The notes beneath the pieces were generated by a model. It ran no database searches. It had not been told where the DNA came from and saw only the letters and a list, made by a program, of their open reading frames with translations. The position numbers were made by a program, and so were the translations under genes. From Rubneribacter badeniensis (GTDB taxonomy: Bacteria; Actinomycetota; Coriobacteriia; Coriobacteriales; Eggerthellaceae): a stretch of DNA of 64,000 nucleotides. Position 1 is the stretch's first letter, and every line of letters begins with the position of its first letter. This document shows, in pieces, positions 7,838 to 16,927 of the stretch. Location: the NCBI RefSeq assembly GCF_002899695.1, contig NZ_PPEL01000004.1:25240-89239 (forward strand), read 5' to 3'.

Positions 7838-9409
7838 ATGACGAAGGGTACGACGAAAAACGTGGAGAAGGCCGTTCGGTCGCGTGCGGCGCAAGGGATG
7901 ACGCGAAGGGGCTTCCTCGGTGCCATGGGCATGATGGGCGCCATGGGGGCCATGGGCGCCATGGCCGGATGCGCGTCGACGAGCGCGAACGCGGCGCAAG
8001 GCGATGAAGGGCGGCAGACCGAGGTCGTGCTGAGCGACGGCACCGTGTGGCGGGGCACGCCCAAGCACATCGCCGATCTGGGCGGCTCCACCATGCCGCT
8101 CGAGGAGCTCAACCGCCGGCGCAAGGAGTACGTCGACTCCCAGACCGATTGGGTCAACGAGGACGGCACCGTCGTCCCCGCCGTGTACGTCAAGATGCGC
8201 GCGCTCATCCACACGCACGGATTCGGCGCGGGCGAGGGCCTGAACGACACGATGTTCAAGCGCTTGCAGAAGCTGTTCACCGAAGAGCAGGTCCAGGCGT
8301 ACCTCGAGATGCCGTGGGTGCGCGAGTTCGCGGTCAACGAGTACTACCACAAGTCGCAGCAGGAAGGGTCGAGCCGAACCTACGAGGAGTGCAAGGAGCT
8401 GTGCGAGTTCTTCAGCGCGGCGGCATACCTGCCCTTCCGCACGCGCGCCGAGGGCATCGTCTACAACATCCCCGGTTTCGCCGAGGGCGTCAACACCTAC
8501 ACGTACTGCGACGAGTACTACGCGGATCCCGAGAGCTTCGACTGGCCGCTTCTGGGCGACGGCCTGGCTGAGGACCATGCCTACGCCGGCACCCCGGTGT
8601 TCTACTCGGTGCCCCTCAACAAAGAGGTGGTGGCGGAAGGGCACGAACTGCTCGCTTACGACGATATCGAGACGGTCATCAAAGACCACGAGTACATAGC
8701 CGTGCAGCCCTGCTCGTGCCGCTACGCGCTCTACGTGAACGAATGCCACGAGAAGGGCGAAGAGTTTCCGACATTCGGGGATTTCGGGCGTGGCGATCTC
8801 ACCGATTTTCGCGACTCCAACGGGGACCGTATCGAGACGTGTTTGGCTTTGGGCGACGATGCCGAGTATCTGGTCTCCCTTGGGCTCGGTCGCCGCATCA
8901 GCCAAGAGGAGGCGTTGGAGGTCATCCGGAAATCTCGCGACGACAACTTCATCCTCCACTGCCTTTACGGCAAGGAGCATGCCTGGGTGTGCTGCTGCAA
9001 TCCGAAGATATGCGGCATCACGGCCCAGTGGGCGGCCGGAGCCGAGGCGCTGGGCGGCTGGGAGGAGCTGCAGAAGCTTCCCGCGTTCGCGTACCGCACG
9101 CACTACGACATCGGCGCCGACTTCAAGCTGTGCACCGCATGCGGCACGTGCGCGGAGCGTTGTCCAATGGAGGCCATCACGATGGACAACTACAACGGCC
9201 GGCCCCGCGTGACCGACCATTTGTGCCAGCGCTGCGGCCAGTGCGCGTACGTGTGCCCCCAAGAGGCCCGCAAGCTGTTCAAGCGCCCTGACGACCAGAT
9301 ACTGAAGATGCCGCATCTTCTGGAGGACGACTACAACCTCAAGGCGGCCTACCGCTTCGAACACGGTCTGATCGGGCGGGGCACGACGGCCGGGCAAACA
9401 CGGTTCTAG
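7838..9409 (+). CDS. Tat-exported 4Fe-4S ferredoxin-domain lipoprotein
   Basis: 523 residues. The N-terminus carries a twin-arginine signal (MTRRGFLGAMG, residues 21-31), a glycine/methionine/alanine-rich hydrophobic stretch and a lipobox-like AMAGC, so it is predicted to sit on the outer face of the membrane. The middle region has unusual cysteine motifs (PCSCRYA, WVCCCNPKICG). The C-terminus holds a two-cluster ferredoxin domain (CTACGTCAERCP and CQRCGQCAYVCP). The position between hypA and hypB suggests an electron-transfer role tied to a nickel enzyme, but the partner is not visible. ATG 7838 follows GAGGAGAG; a GTG 27 bases upstream is less likely. Confidence 0.78.
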   Translation: MTKGTTKNVEKAVRSRAAQGMTRRGFLGAMGMMGAMGAMGAMAGCASTSANAAQGDEGRQTEVVLSDGTVWRGTPKHIADLGGSTMPLEELNRRRKEYVDSQTDWVNEDGTVVPAVYVKMRALIHTHGFGAGEGLNDTMFKRLQKLFTEEQVQAYLEMPWVREFAVNEYYHKSQQEGSSRTYEECKELCEFFSAAAYLPFRTRAEGIVYNIPGFAEGVNTYTYCDEYYADPESFDWPLLGDGLAEDHAYAGTPVFYSVPLNKEVVAEGHELLAYDDIETVIKDHEYIAVQPCSCRYALYVNECHEKGEEFPTFGDFGRGDLTDFRDSNGDRIETCLALGDDAEYLVSLGLGRRISQEEALEVIRKSRDDNFILHCLYGKEHAWVCCCNPKICGITAQWAAGAEALGGWEELQKLPAFAYRTHYDIGADFKLCTACGTCAERCPMEAITMDNYNGRPRVTDHLCQRCGQCAYVCPQEARKLFKRPDDQILKMPHLLEDDYNLKAAYRFEHGLIGRGTTAGQTRF

Positions 9410-9431
9410 CCAAGGGGTTTTAGGAGGAGCC

Positions 9432-10127
9432 ATGGAAAGAAGGATGCTCGAGGTGAAGCGCGGCGTGCTGGCCGCCAACGACGAGGTCGCCGATGGGTTT
9501 CGCAGGCAAAGGCGCGAAGAGGGCACGTTCTTCGTGGACGTGATGGCCTCGCCCGGGGCCGGCAAGACGACGCTTCTGCTCGCGCTCGTCGAGAAGCTGC
9601 GCGCGCGTGCGGGGCGCGCGGGCGCGCCTGCGCCCGCTCTCGGGGTGATCGAAGCGGATCTCGAGTCCGATGTGGACGCCCGCAAGATCAAGGAGGCGGG
9701 CGTGGCCTCCGTCGAGCTCAACACGCGCGGGGTGTGCCATGTCGAGATGGGCATGGTGGAGATGGCGTTCGAAGCGTTCGGGGGCGCGTCCTTCGAATGG
9801 CTGTTCCTCGAGAACATCGGCAACCTCGTGTGCCCCGCCGAGTTCGACACGGGCGCGCACTGCCGCGTTATGCTGCTGTCGGTGCCCGAGGGGTGGGACA
9901 AGGTGGTGAAGTATCCACCCATGTTCGCCGTGGTGGATGCGCTCATCGTGACGAAGAGCGACTATTTGCCCTTGAACCCCGACTTCGACCTCGCGGCGCT
10001 CGAGGAGCGCGCCCGTGCGCTCAATCCGCGGCTCGAGGTGTTCGTGACGAGCGCACGGACGGGGGAGGGCGTCGAAGAGCTGGCGCTTTGGCTCGAGGAT
10101 CGCCGCGGTGCCTGCGTGGCCCGGTAG
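9432..10127 (+). CDS. hypB: Hydrogenase nickel incorporation GTPase HypB
   Basis: A 231-residue P-loop GTPase. Walker A is SPGAGKTT; the SIMIBI-class metal site is marked by TRGVCHVEMGM and ENIGNLVCP, whose cysteines and histidine bind metal in HypB; VTKSDY is the guanine-specificity motif. The N-terminal histidine-rich or CxxCGC nickel-storage extensions of some HypB proteins are absent. It supplies GTP-dependent nickel insertion with HypA. It starts 22 bases after the ferredoxin gene with GGAGG upstream, so the three genes form an operon. Confidence 0.9.
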   Translation: MERRMLEVKRGVLAANDEVADGFRRQRREEGTFFVDVMASPGAGKTTLLLALVEKLRARAGRAGAPAPALGVIEADLESDVDARKIKEAGVASVELNTRGVCHVEMGMVEMAFEAFGGASFEWLFLENIGNLVCPAEFDTGAHCRVMLLSVPEGWDKVVKYPPMFAVVDALIVTKSDYLPLNPDFDLAALEERARALNPRLEVFVTSARTGEGVEELALWLEDRRGACVAR

Positions 10128-10237
10128 CGTGATCGCCGCGGTCGGCACTTTGCGTCGCACCCTTGCGCTTTGGCAAGGCGCGGCAAGGGAAGAGGCGGCG
10201 AGGTCCGCACGAGGTCTTTCGGGGAAAGGCGGTTTCG

Positions 10238-11146
10238 GTGGAGATGATCGTGAGGGACGTGGAGGCGAAGGGCGTTTTGTCGAAATCGAACCTTCCCGTG
10301 AGCGACTATTCCGCGAATCCCTACATCGGCTGCGCGCACGGATGCAGGTACTGCTACGCGTCGTTCATGAAGAGGTTCTCCGGCCATTCGGAGCCGTGGG
10401 GCGAATTCGTGGACGTCAAGCATTGGCCCTGGATCGAGAACCCCCGGAAATACGAGGGGAAGGAGGTGTTCATCGGCTCTGTCACCGATCCGTACCAGCC
10501 CTTGGAGGAGAAGCATGGGAGGACGAGGACCCTGCTCGAGCAGCTGCAGGGCAGCGGCTGCAAGGTCAGCATCGCGACGAGGTCCGATCTCGTCCTGCGC
10601 GATCTCGATTTGATCAAAACCTTCCCCGGCGCCCGCGTGTCGTGGTCCGTCAACATGCTTGACGAGGGCTTTCGCAAAGACATGGATCGCGCGGTGAGCA
10701 TCGAGCGCCGTTTGGCAGCGATGAAGGCGTTTCACGACGCCGGGGTGCGAACGATCTGCTTCATCTCTCCCATCTTCCCCGGCATCACGGACGTTGCGGC
10801 GATCATCCGGCGCGCAAGGGACCGGTGCAACCTCGTATGGCTCGAGAACCTGAACCTGCGCGGCGCGTACAAGGAGGAGATCCTGGGCTACATAGCGCGG
10901 AAGCGGCCCGATCTGGTTCCTTTGTACCACGCGATCTACCGAAAAGGAGATCGCGGGTACTGGATGCTGCTCGACGAGGAGATACGGCGGTTCGCTTTGG
11001 GCGAAGGTCTGCCGTATCTTCGCAACGACGATTCGTTCACCAGGCCTTTCGAGGATCCTCCCGTCATCGTGAACTACTTTTTCCATGAGGAGGTCGTTGC
11101 GCGCGCGAAGAAGGGGCCTGCGGGGCGGCGCTCGGGACCGAGCTGA
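10238..11146 (+). CDS. Radical SAM protein of the spore-photoproduct-lyase-like (Rv2578c-like) group
   Basis: About 302 residues. The [4Fe-4S] radical SAM motif C-x3-C-x2-C is seen in NPYIGCAHGCRYCYASF near the N-terminus, followed by GSVTDPYQP and SIATRSDLVLRDLD, which are typical of COG1533 proteins. Members cleave S-adenosylmethionine to make a 5'-deoxyadenosyl radical; substrates of this subgroup are mostly unknown. GTG 10238 lies 8 bases after GGGGAAAGG; ATG 10244 is the alternative. It follows hypB by 110 bases and may or may not share its transcript. Confidence 0.82.
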   Translation: MEMIVRDVEAKGVLSKSNLPVSDYSANPYIGCAHGCRYCYASFMKRFSGHSEPWGEFVDVKHWPWIENPRKYEGKEVFIGSVTDPYQPLEEKHGRTRTLLEQLQGSGCKVSIATRSDLVLRDLDLIKTFPGARVSWSVNMLDEGFRKDMDRAVSIERRLAAMKAFHDAGVRTICFISPIFPGITDVAAIIRRARDRCNLVWLENLNLRGAYKEEILGYIARKRPDLVPLYHAIYRKGDRGYWMLLDEEIRRFALGEGLPYLRNDDSFTRPFEDPPVIVNYFFHEEVVARAKKGPAGRRSGPS

Positions 11147-11330
11147 TCGCGCGGTCCTTCGTCGGGCTTCGTCTGCGGAACCGTCCTGCTCGAAAAGAGC
11201 TCCTTTCGTCGGCCCTTCCCGCCTTGGGTTGCCGCCCGTGCTGGTTTCGCCGGCTTTGGCCCTGCTTCCCGCTCCCGTCGACCGGCCTTTTTGAAGACCG
11301 TGCGAAAGCGACCGGGGGATTTGACGCATG

Positions 11331-11339
11331 TGCTAAAAT
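11331..11339 (+). promoter_or_regulatory. Extended -10 element for yebC
   Basis: TGC followed by TAAAAT, 36 bases before the start codon. It is similar in form to the element at 5065. Confidence 0.45.
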
Positions 11340-11375
11340 AACCGGTCGGCAAGTGCAACATCGGAAGGGACGTCT

Positions 11376-12176
11376 ATGTCTGGGCATTCAAAGTGGGCAA
11401 CCACGAAACATCGCAAGGCGGCGCAGGACGCGAAGCGCTCGGCCTTGTTCTCCAAGCTGTCGCGCAACATCACGGTGGCCGCGAAGGAAGGCGGCGACCC
11501 CAACCCCGACAACAACGCGTCGCTCGCGGCCGCCATCGAGAAGGCCAAGGGCTACTCCCTGCCGAAGGACAAGATCAAGACCGCCATCGACAAGGCGTTC
11601 GGCTCCGGCAAGGACGCGGCGAACTACGAGACGGTGGTCTACGAGGGCTACGGCCCCTGCGGCGTGGCCATCTACTGCGAGGCGCTCACCGACAACCGCA
11701 ACCGCACCGCCGCCGACGTGCGCGCGGCGTTCAACCACCACGGCGGCAACCTCGGCACCTCCGGCTCCGTGGCGTTCATGTTCGAGCGCAAGGGCCAGGT
11801 CATGGTGGCCAAAGAGGTGGAGACGGGCGACAAGAAGAACCCCGTCGGCCCCAACGGCGCCGCCGCCGACGAGGACGAGTTCATGATGGCCGTGGCCGAG
11901 GCCGGCGGCCTTGACTACGAGGATGCCGAGGACGAGTGGATCGTCTACGCCGCGCCCACCGACCTCATGGCCGTGAAGAAGGGCCTCGAGGAGCAGGGCA
12001 TCGAGGTGAAGGGTGCCGAGCTCACGATGGAGGCCACCACGCCCGCCGCGGTGAGCGTGAGCGACGCGAAGAAGGTCATGCGCCTCGTGGACAAGCTCGA
12101 GGAGCTTGAGGATTTGCAAAACGTCTACCACACCATGGACATCACCGACGAGATCGCCGAGGCGCTTGACGAGTAG
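11376..12176 (+). CDS. yebC: YebC/PmpR-family protein
   Basis: 266 residues beginning MSGHSKWATTKHRKAAQD, the invariant N-terminus of the family, and continuing with GYGPxGVA and LGTSGSVAFMF. Members act as DNA-binding regulators or, as shown more recently for some, as ribosome-associated factors that ease translation of difficult stretches. The gene is slightly longer than usual (about 245-250), the extra length lying in a DKKNPVGPNGAAAD insertion. In many bacteria yebC directly precedes ruvC; here a LuxR/reductase module separates them. Confidence 0.93.
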   Translation: MSGHSKWATTKHRKAAQDAKRSALFSKLSRNITVAAKEGGDPNPDNNASLAAAIEKAKGYSLPKDKIKTAIDKAFGSGKDAANYETVVYEGYGPCGVAIYCEALTDNRNRTAADVRAAFNHHGGNLGTSGSVAFMFERKGQVMVAKEVETGDKKNPVGPNGAAADEDEFMMAVAEAGGLDYEDAEDEWIVYAAPTDLMAVKKGLEEQGIEVKGAELTMEATTPAAVSVSDAKKVMRLVDKLEELEDLQNVYHTMDITDEIAEALDE

Positions 12177-12221
12177 CCGGGTCTTCGGCGGTTTCCGCTG
12201 AGACGGAATCGTGGTTCGAGC

Positions 12222-12254
12222 GGGGGGCGCGGCACAGTCGCGCCCCCGTTTTTT
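12222..12254 (+). terminator. Rho-independent terminator of yebC
   Basis: An 8-bp GC stem (12223-12230 with 12240-12247), a 9-base loop and a T6 run (12249-12254), about 45 bases after the stop codon. Confidence 0.88.
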
Positions 12255-12326
12255 GCGATCAGGCGCTCGCAAGCCGACCTGCGTCCGTGGAGCCGGCCTT
12301 CGGCGCGGCCCCACGGGCGTTGCGGG

Positions 12327-14525
12327 CTAGATGGCGCGTCCCGCGTCGTTGCCCGCTTGGATGGCGCGGGCGATGTTGAACGGCTCGGCGCAGTCGCCCA
12401 CCGCATGCGTTTCGATGGACAGCCCGTCGACAAGCGCCGTGTTCGGCAGCAGGTCGGCGGCGTTCACGATGGCGTCGCACGGCACGGCGACCTCGGTGCC
12501 CACTTCGGTGGCTACGACGATCTGCCCGTCGCCGACCTCCTTGATGGACGCGTTGGGCCACACCTTGAGGCCGAGCGCGTACAGGGCCGTGGTCATGAAG
12601 CGCTGCGCGTGCTGCGACTGCTGCATGTCCAGCTCTTCGTTGGCGCTCGGTGTGACCATGACGACGCGCTTTCTGTGGACGGTCAGCCATAGCGCGCAGT
12701 CGAACGCCTGGGCGTTCGAGCCGTACACCACTACGTTGTCGCCCATGTCGGCGGTCAGGAACTGCTCGAAGTCCACCACCGGCACGCTCCCTTCGCCCGC
12801 GACGTCGAGCGTGTCGCGCAGGCCGCCGACGGCGAGGATCACCGCATCGGGTGCCTCCTGTTCGATGAGCGCCGCATCAACTTCCGTGCTCAACTGGACT
12901 TTCACGCCCGTCAGCTCGAGCTGCCGCGCAAGGTAGTTCTTCAGATCCCCGAGGTTCTCATGCGGTCCCTTCACGTTGGCGGCGAAGTCGAGCAGACCGC
13001 CGAGCGACGCCTTCTTCTCGTAGAGCGTCACGTCGTGCCCGCGCGCCGCGGCGATGCGAGCCGCCTCCATGCCGGCCGGGCCGCCGCCGATCACCATGAC
13101 CTTCTTCGCCTCGTCGACGGGGGGAAGCTCGTAGGTGGCCGGGCCGCCCTCGCGCATGACGCGCTGGGTGAGGGCGTTCACGCGGCAGCAGCCCATGGCG
13201 GCGTTCATCTCGTTGCTGCCGATATGACAGTGCAGGCAGCGCGTGCACGGCGCGATCTCGTCGATGCGGCCCTCGCGCAGTTTGGCCACGTAGTCGGCAT
13301 CGACGGTGAGCGGCCGGTTCATGAGGTAGAAATCGCACTTGCCGTCGGCGAGCGCCTGTTCGAAGAAGTCAGGGGCGTGGGCGGGATCCATGTAGGTGAC
13401 GGTGCCGCAGGGGATGGAGACGGCCTCCTTGTAGCGCGCGGCGATGTCGAGCATCATGCCCGCTCCGCTGTGGTTGGCGACGAGCTGCCCCTGGAAGTGC
13501 CGCGAGAAGTCCCACTGCGTGCCGTAGCCGGTGGCGCCTTCGATGCCGTTCAGGATGAAGTACAGATCGCTTCCGAACTGGCAGGGGTGGTTGCCGAGGG
13601 GTCCGAGGCGCAGGTGCAGTGAGTCGCAGCCGGCTTGCTCGAACATCTTGGCGAACTCGATGCCCTCCTCGACGGTGTTCGCCAAGTTGTGGGGAGCGGT
13701 GACGTCCTTGTCCATCGTCATGAGCGTGGCGTCGTTGGTGAGGTTGTCGTTCTCTTCGACGGCGTCGATGAGCACCTGCACTGCGAAATCGTCGCCGCAG
13801 GCCTGCTTGATCTTGCGAATGCTCTCCACGACGAAGCGGGCGCGGTTCTCGAGGCTGCCGGCACCGTACTCGTCGTCGCGCGTGTTGTGGAAGCGCGACA
13901 GGAAGTGCGCGCCCGCGTTGAACCCGGCGGCGTTGATCTCGATGGCTTCGAAGCCCATGGCCTTGAGGGCCGCCGCTTTGGCCGCGCCGGCGTCCTCGAG
14001 TTGGGCGATCTCCTCGACGCTCATCGTGGGGATGGCGGCCGAGGCCGCCCACTGGTAGCCGAGGTGCGCCCCGTAGGCCGCGCACTGCTCGATGAGGTCG
14101 CGCCCGAACGTCATCGCCTCGTCGGACACGTCGCCTGCGGGCAGCATCTCGCCCTCCACCCAGATGAGCTCCACGCCGCCCTTCGCGAAGTTCACATAGT
14201 ACTCCGAAAGCTCCTTGGTGAACCCGGCCAGGTAGCAGGCCGATCCGGCGGCCGACTTCACCATGCGGTGGGAGAGCTCGATCGGCCCGATCCGAAGCGG
14301 CGAGAACAGCGTTGCGAAATCGGTGGTGTTCTGGCGGTAGTCGTAGTCCTGCGGGTTGAGCGAGGCGGTGGCGATGAGGCCGTCCCCGTCGGCCGCCTGG
14401 GCCGCCTTCCCACCGTCGGTTGCCTGAACGGCCTCCTTGGGCGCGCAGCCTGCAAGCCCCGCACCTGCCGCCGCCATGCCGGCTGCGCCGACACCTGCGA
14501 GGAATTGACGTCGCGATAGCGTCAT
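12327..14525 (-). CDS. Tat-exported Old Yellow Enzyme-type flavin/Fe-S oxidoreductase
   Basis: 732 residues. The N-terminus has a twin-arginine motif SRRQFLAG and ends in the lipobox GLAGC, so an extracytoplasmic lipoprotein is predicted. Residues of about 65-420 form an FMN-binding TIM barrel (LFSPLRIGPIELSHRMV). A cysteine cluster, CTRCLHCHIG followed by GCCRVN, then holds a 4Fe-4S centre. The C-terminal half is a FAD/NAD-binding module (VMVIGGGPAGMEAARIAA). This is the layout of 2,4-dienoyl-CoA reductase and BaiCD/BaiH bile-acid enzymes, but the export signal points to an external electron acceptor. GAAGGAG precedes the start. It is divergent from the LuxR-type gene at 14849. Confidence 0.88.
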   Translation of the reverse strand: MTLSRRQFLAGVGAAGMAAAGAGLAGCAPKEAVQATDGGKAAQAADGDGLIATASLNPQDYDYRQNTTDFATLFSPLRIGPIELSHRMVKSAAGSACYLAGFTKELSEYYVNFAKGGVELIWVEGEMLPAGDVSDEAMTFGRDLIEQCAAYGAHLGYQWAASAAIPTMSVEEIAQLEDAGAAKAAALKAMGFEAIEINAAGFNAGAHFLSRFHNTRDDEYGAGSLENRARFVVESIRKIKQACGDDFAVQVLIDAVEENDNLTNDATLMTMDKDVTAPHNLANTVEEGIEFAKMFEQAGCDSLHLRLGPLGNHPCQFGSDLYFILNGIEGATGYGTQWDFSRHFQGQLVANHSGAGMMLDIAARYKEAVSIPCGTVTYMDPAHAPDFFEQALADGKCDFYLMNRPLTVDADYVAKLREGRIDEIAPCTRCLHCHIGSNEMNAAMGCCRVNALTQRVMREGGPATYELPPVDEAKKVMVIGGGPAGMEAARIAAARGHDVTLYEKKASLGGLLDFAANVKGPHENLGDLKNYLARQLELTGVKVQLSTEVDAALIEQEAPDAVILAVGGLRDTLDVAGEGSVPVVDFEQFLTADMGDNVVVYGSNAQAFDCALWLTVHRKRVVMVTPSANEELDMQQSQHAQRFMTTALYALGLKVWPNASIKEVGDGQIVVATEVGTEVAVPCDAIVNAADLLPNTALVDGLSIETHAVGDCAEPFNIARAIQAGNDAGRAI

Positions 14526-14625
14526 GTTCCGCTCCTTCTCTCGTCTTTGCCTGTGCTTTCTCGTCCGCGCGCCGTTCGGTCGCGCGTCCCCTTATCGCCC
14601 GCGCCCTGTCCGCGCCGGCTGCCGC

Positions 14626-14634
14626 ATCCTAGCA
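14626..14634 (-). promoter_or_regulatory. Extended -10 element for the exported reductase gene
   Basis: The minus strand reads TGC then TAGGAT (14634-14626), about 100 bases before the start at 14525. The first 22-bp direct repeat begins some 22 bases upstream of it, where an activator would be expected. Confidence 0.4.
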
Positions 14635-14655
14635 GCAAAGGCGGCCCGCGCGCTT

Positions 14656-14677
14656 CACACCGGATTGGTGAAAACGC
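14656..14677. repeat. 22-bp direct repeat, copy 1 (operator candidate)
   Basis: Identical over 22 bases to 14731-14752. The core CACCGGATTGGTG is an inverted repeat (CACC, 5-base centre, GGTG) followed by AAAACGC. It sits just upstream of the predicted promoter of the divergent reductase gene. Confidence 0.6.
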
Positions 14678-14730
14678 GCCCGTTCGGCTTGCGGCGGCGT
14701 CTTTTACTGCCTGCGGGGGTTCGCGGGCCT

Positions 14731-14752
14731 CACACCGGATTGGTGAAAACGC
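14731..14752. repeat. 22-bp direct repeat, copy 2 (operator candidate)
   Basis: Exact copy of 14656-14677, 75 bases away. It lies about 52 bases upstream of the predicted promoter of the LuxR-type gene. Confidence 0.6.
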
Positions 14753-14803
14753 CGCCTAAGGGGCCTTCGGAGGAGAAAAGCCGCCGTTTGCCCGCCGGGG
14801 ATG

Positions 14804-14812
14804 TGCGATACT
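14804..14812 (+). promoter_or_regulatory. Extended -10 element for the LuxR-type gene at 14849
   Basis: TGC followed by GATACT. It overlaps an in-frame ATG at 14801, which argues against that ATG as the start. Confidence 0.4.
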
Positions 14813-14848
14813 GAGACGGAGTGCGGGGCGGCGCAAGGAGGGTGCGAA

Positions 14849-16549
14849 GTGCCGGATGGGTCCATACGAGGCGAAGGGGAGCGCCGTGTGCGCGTGTGCG
14901 CGTGCGCGGGATACGCGCTCTTGTCGTTCGCATGCCAGTTGGCCGTGTGGGGAGGGCTGCGCCTCTCCGAGCGCACGGGCTTCGACGTGCCGTCCATCCT
15001 GACGTGGTGGACCGTGCCCTTGCTCGTCGCCATGGCCACCGCTCTCTTGGCGATGGGCGCCGCGGCTTCGCTGCGGGCTTCGGAGGACGGGGGCGGCCCG
15101 TGGCGGCACGCGGCGTCGCGGACGCTGCCGTTCGCGTCCGCTGCGTGCGCGATCACCGGGTACGGCCTCGTCGCCATGGCTCCGTCCGATCCCCGGACGA
15201 TCGTGGCCGCGGGAGCTGTGCTGGTGGGGGCGGGCATGGGGGCGCTTTCGGCGTCGTGGGCGCAGACGATCTCGAACCTTGGCTTCCGCGACGTGCCGAG
15301 GCTCGTGCTGCAGTCGGTGGTCGCCTGCGCCGCGCTCTCGCTTGTGACGGAGCCTCTCCCGCTGCCCGTGTTGGAGCTCGCCTACGTCGTGGCGGCGTGC
15401 GGCTCGGCCACCTTGTTGGCCGTCGTGCGCGCGGCGTTCGACCGCGCGCCGGTTTCCGCCGACGCGCCGCCTTCGGCTGCCAGGACGGCGGGGAGGGAGC
15501 TTCGACAGGCGCCCCGAGAGCCGCAAGAGGGCTTGCGCGAGATGCTCGGGGCAGTGCGCAACCCGTTGTTCTGCGCGGCCTCCATCGCCTTCGCGGTGGC
15601 CCTCACCCGCACGATGACGCTTCGCGCGCAGCCCGCGATGGTGGGGGCGTCCGGCGTGGCGTGCATGGCCGTCGGCGCGGGCGTGCTGCTCGTCGTGCTG
15701 CGAAGATCGGAGGACGGAGCGCCGGGGCTCACCATCCCCGCGCTGTTCCGCATCCTGTTTCCCGTGGTGGCCACCTTGCTTTTGGCCTTGTCGGCGGGAG
15801 GGGAGCGGCTCGCCGCCGTCGCAGGGGCCGCGGTGTTCGCGGCGTACGCCCTCATGCAAGCCCTCATGGTGCCTGCTTGCATCGACGCGGCGCGTCGGAA
15901 GGGCGTGCGGGCGACGGCGGTGTACGGGCTGTTCGCAGGGGCGGTGTACGCGGTGTTTGCGGCGTCCACGCAGCTTGGCGTGATCCTGTTCTCCGGGGGC
16001 GACGGCGTCGGGGCGACCGCCTCGCTTACGGCCGCGCTGCTCGTGCTGTACGTGCTGGCCATGGCCTATGCGTTCGTGCAGCGCCGCGCGGGATCGGACG
16101 GCGGCGGGGCAGGGGGCGGCTCCGTGGCGGCTGCGGGCGCGGAGGACGGCGCGGCGGTGGGCGGTGCAGGGACGGATGACGGCGTCTCGGGCAGCTTTGC
16201 GGCGACGGGGGCGAAGGTGTTGCGAGGAGCTTCCGAGGCGCGTGCATCGGGCGACTTTGCAGCGGCTGCGAGCGCAGGCGGTGCGGCGGGTACCGCGATG
16301 TCCGGCGTCGGTCGCGGGGAGCCCGACCCCATCAGCCGCCGGTGCCTCGTGTTGGCGCAGCGGTTCGCCTTGAGTCCGCGCGAGACGGACGTGCTCGTGG
16401 CGTTCGCGCACGGACGCAACGTGTCGTACCTGGCCGAACGGCTGTGCCTGTCGCCCAACACCATCCGCAGCCACTCCAAGACGCTCTACGCCAAGCTCGG
16501 CGTGCACAGCAAGCAGGAGCTGCTCAACCTCGTGGACGAGGTGGCCTAG
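14849..16549 (+). CDS. Membrane-embedded LuxR-family transcriptional regulator (second of four)
   Basis: About 566 residues. Some 12 hydrophobic segments occupy residues 15-410. A low-complexity glycine/alanine/serine/aspartate linker of about 85 residues follows (from GSDGGGAGGGS on), then a C-terminal LuxR helix-turn-helix (LSPRETDVLVAFAHGRNVSY, then LCLSPNTIRSHSKTLYAKLG). GTG 14849 follows AAGGAGG by 7 bases and is preferred over ATG 14801, which lies inside the likely promoter. The divergent Tat-exported reductase and the exact 22-bp repeats between the two genes suggest the reductase is its target. Confidence 0.82.
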   Translation: MPDGSIRGEGERRVRVCACAGYALLSFACQLAVWGGLRLSERTGFDVPSILTWWTVPLLVAMATALLAMGAAASLRASEDGGGPWRHAASRTLPFASAACAITGYGLVAMAPSDPRTIVAAGAVLVGAGMGALSASWAQTISNLGFRDVPRLVLQSVVACAALSLVTEPLPLPVLELAYVVAACGSATLLAVVRAAFDRAPVSADAPPSAARTAGRELRQAPREPQEGLREMLGAVRNPLFCAASIAFAVALTRTMTLRAQPAMVGASGVACMAVGAGVLLVVLRRSEDGAPGLTIPALFRILFPVVATLLLALSAGGERLAAVAGAAVFAAYALMQALMVPACIDAARRKGVRATAVYGLFAGAVYAVFAASTQLGVILFSGGDGVGATASLTAALLVLYVLAMAYAFVQRRAGSDGGGAGGGSVAAAGAEDGAAVGGAGTDDGVSGSFAATGAKVLRGASEARASGDFAAAASAGGAAGTAMSGVGRGEPDPISRRCLVLAQRFALSPRETDVLVAFAHGRNVSYLAERLCLSPNTIRSHSKTLYAKLGVHSKQELLNLVDEVA

Positions 16550-16918
16550 CCCGCATGCGGCGCGCACGAGTCGATGCGCCCGAAGGCCGCGTGCCTTTCG
16601 AAAGCCACTCGCGCCTCCTTCGGTTTGCGCCCCGCATGCGTAGCCGAGGAGGGCGCCTCTTTTTCGGTTGCCGTGGGGGGGCGAATGCGCTCTTCCGTGA
16701 AGCGTGCGGTCGTTGCCGCAATCCCTTTTTGCGTCTGCGGGCCGACGCGCGGGGCGGCCCGCGTTCTTGGGCATGCAGAGGGGGTGCGATGCGCGCGGGA
16801 TCCGGCGTCTCGCGCGGCATCGGGCGGGAGGTGCGTCTTCTGGCGGGATCTTCCATCAGGGCTGTGAAAAAATGAAAAAACGCCGCTTCTTCGATCCGCT
16901 CCTCGAAACGATGTGATA
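16550..16918. other. Non-coding stretch before ruvC
   Basis: About 370 bases with no supported gene or RNA. It becomes AT-richer towards 16860-16925, where ruvC promoter elements are expected (for example GATTAT at 16920-16925). Confidence 0.35.
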
Positions 16919-16927
16919 GGATTATGA

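Noticed and set aside
7283..10127. Calling the locus a hydrogenase operon
   Set aside because: Only hypA and hypB are present; no hydrogenase large or small subunit or other hyp genes are in the window.
14801..14848. ATG 14801 as start of the second LuxR-type gene
   Set aside because: It lies in the predicted -10 region and lacks a ribosome binding site, whereas GTG 14849 has AAGGAGG 7 bases upstream.
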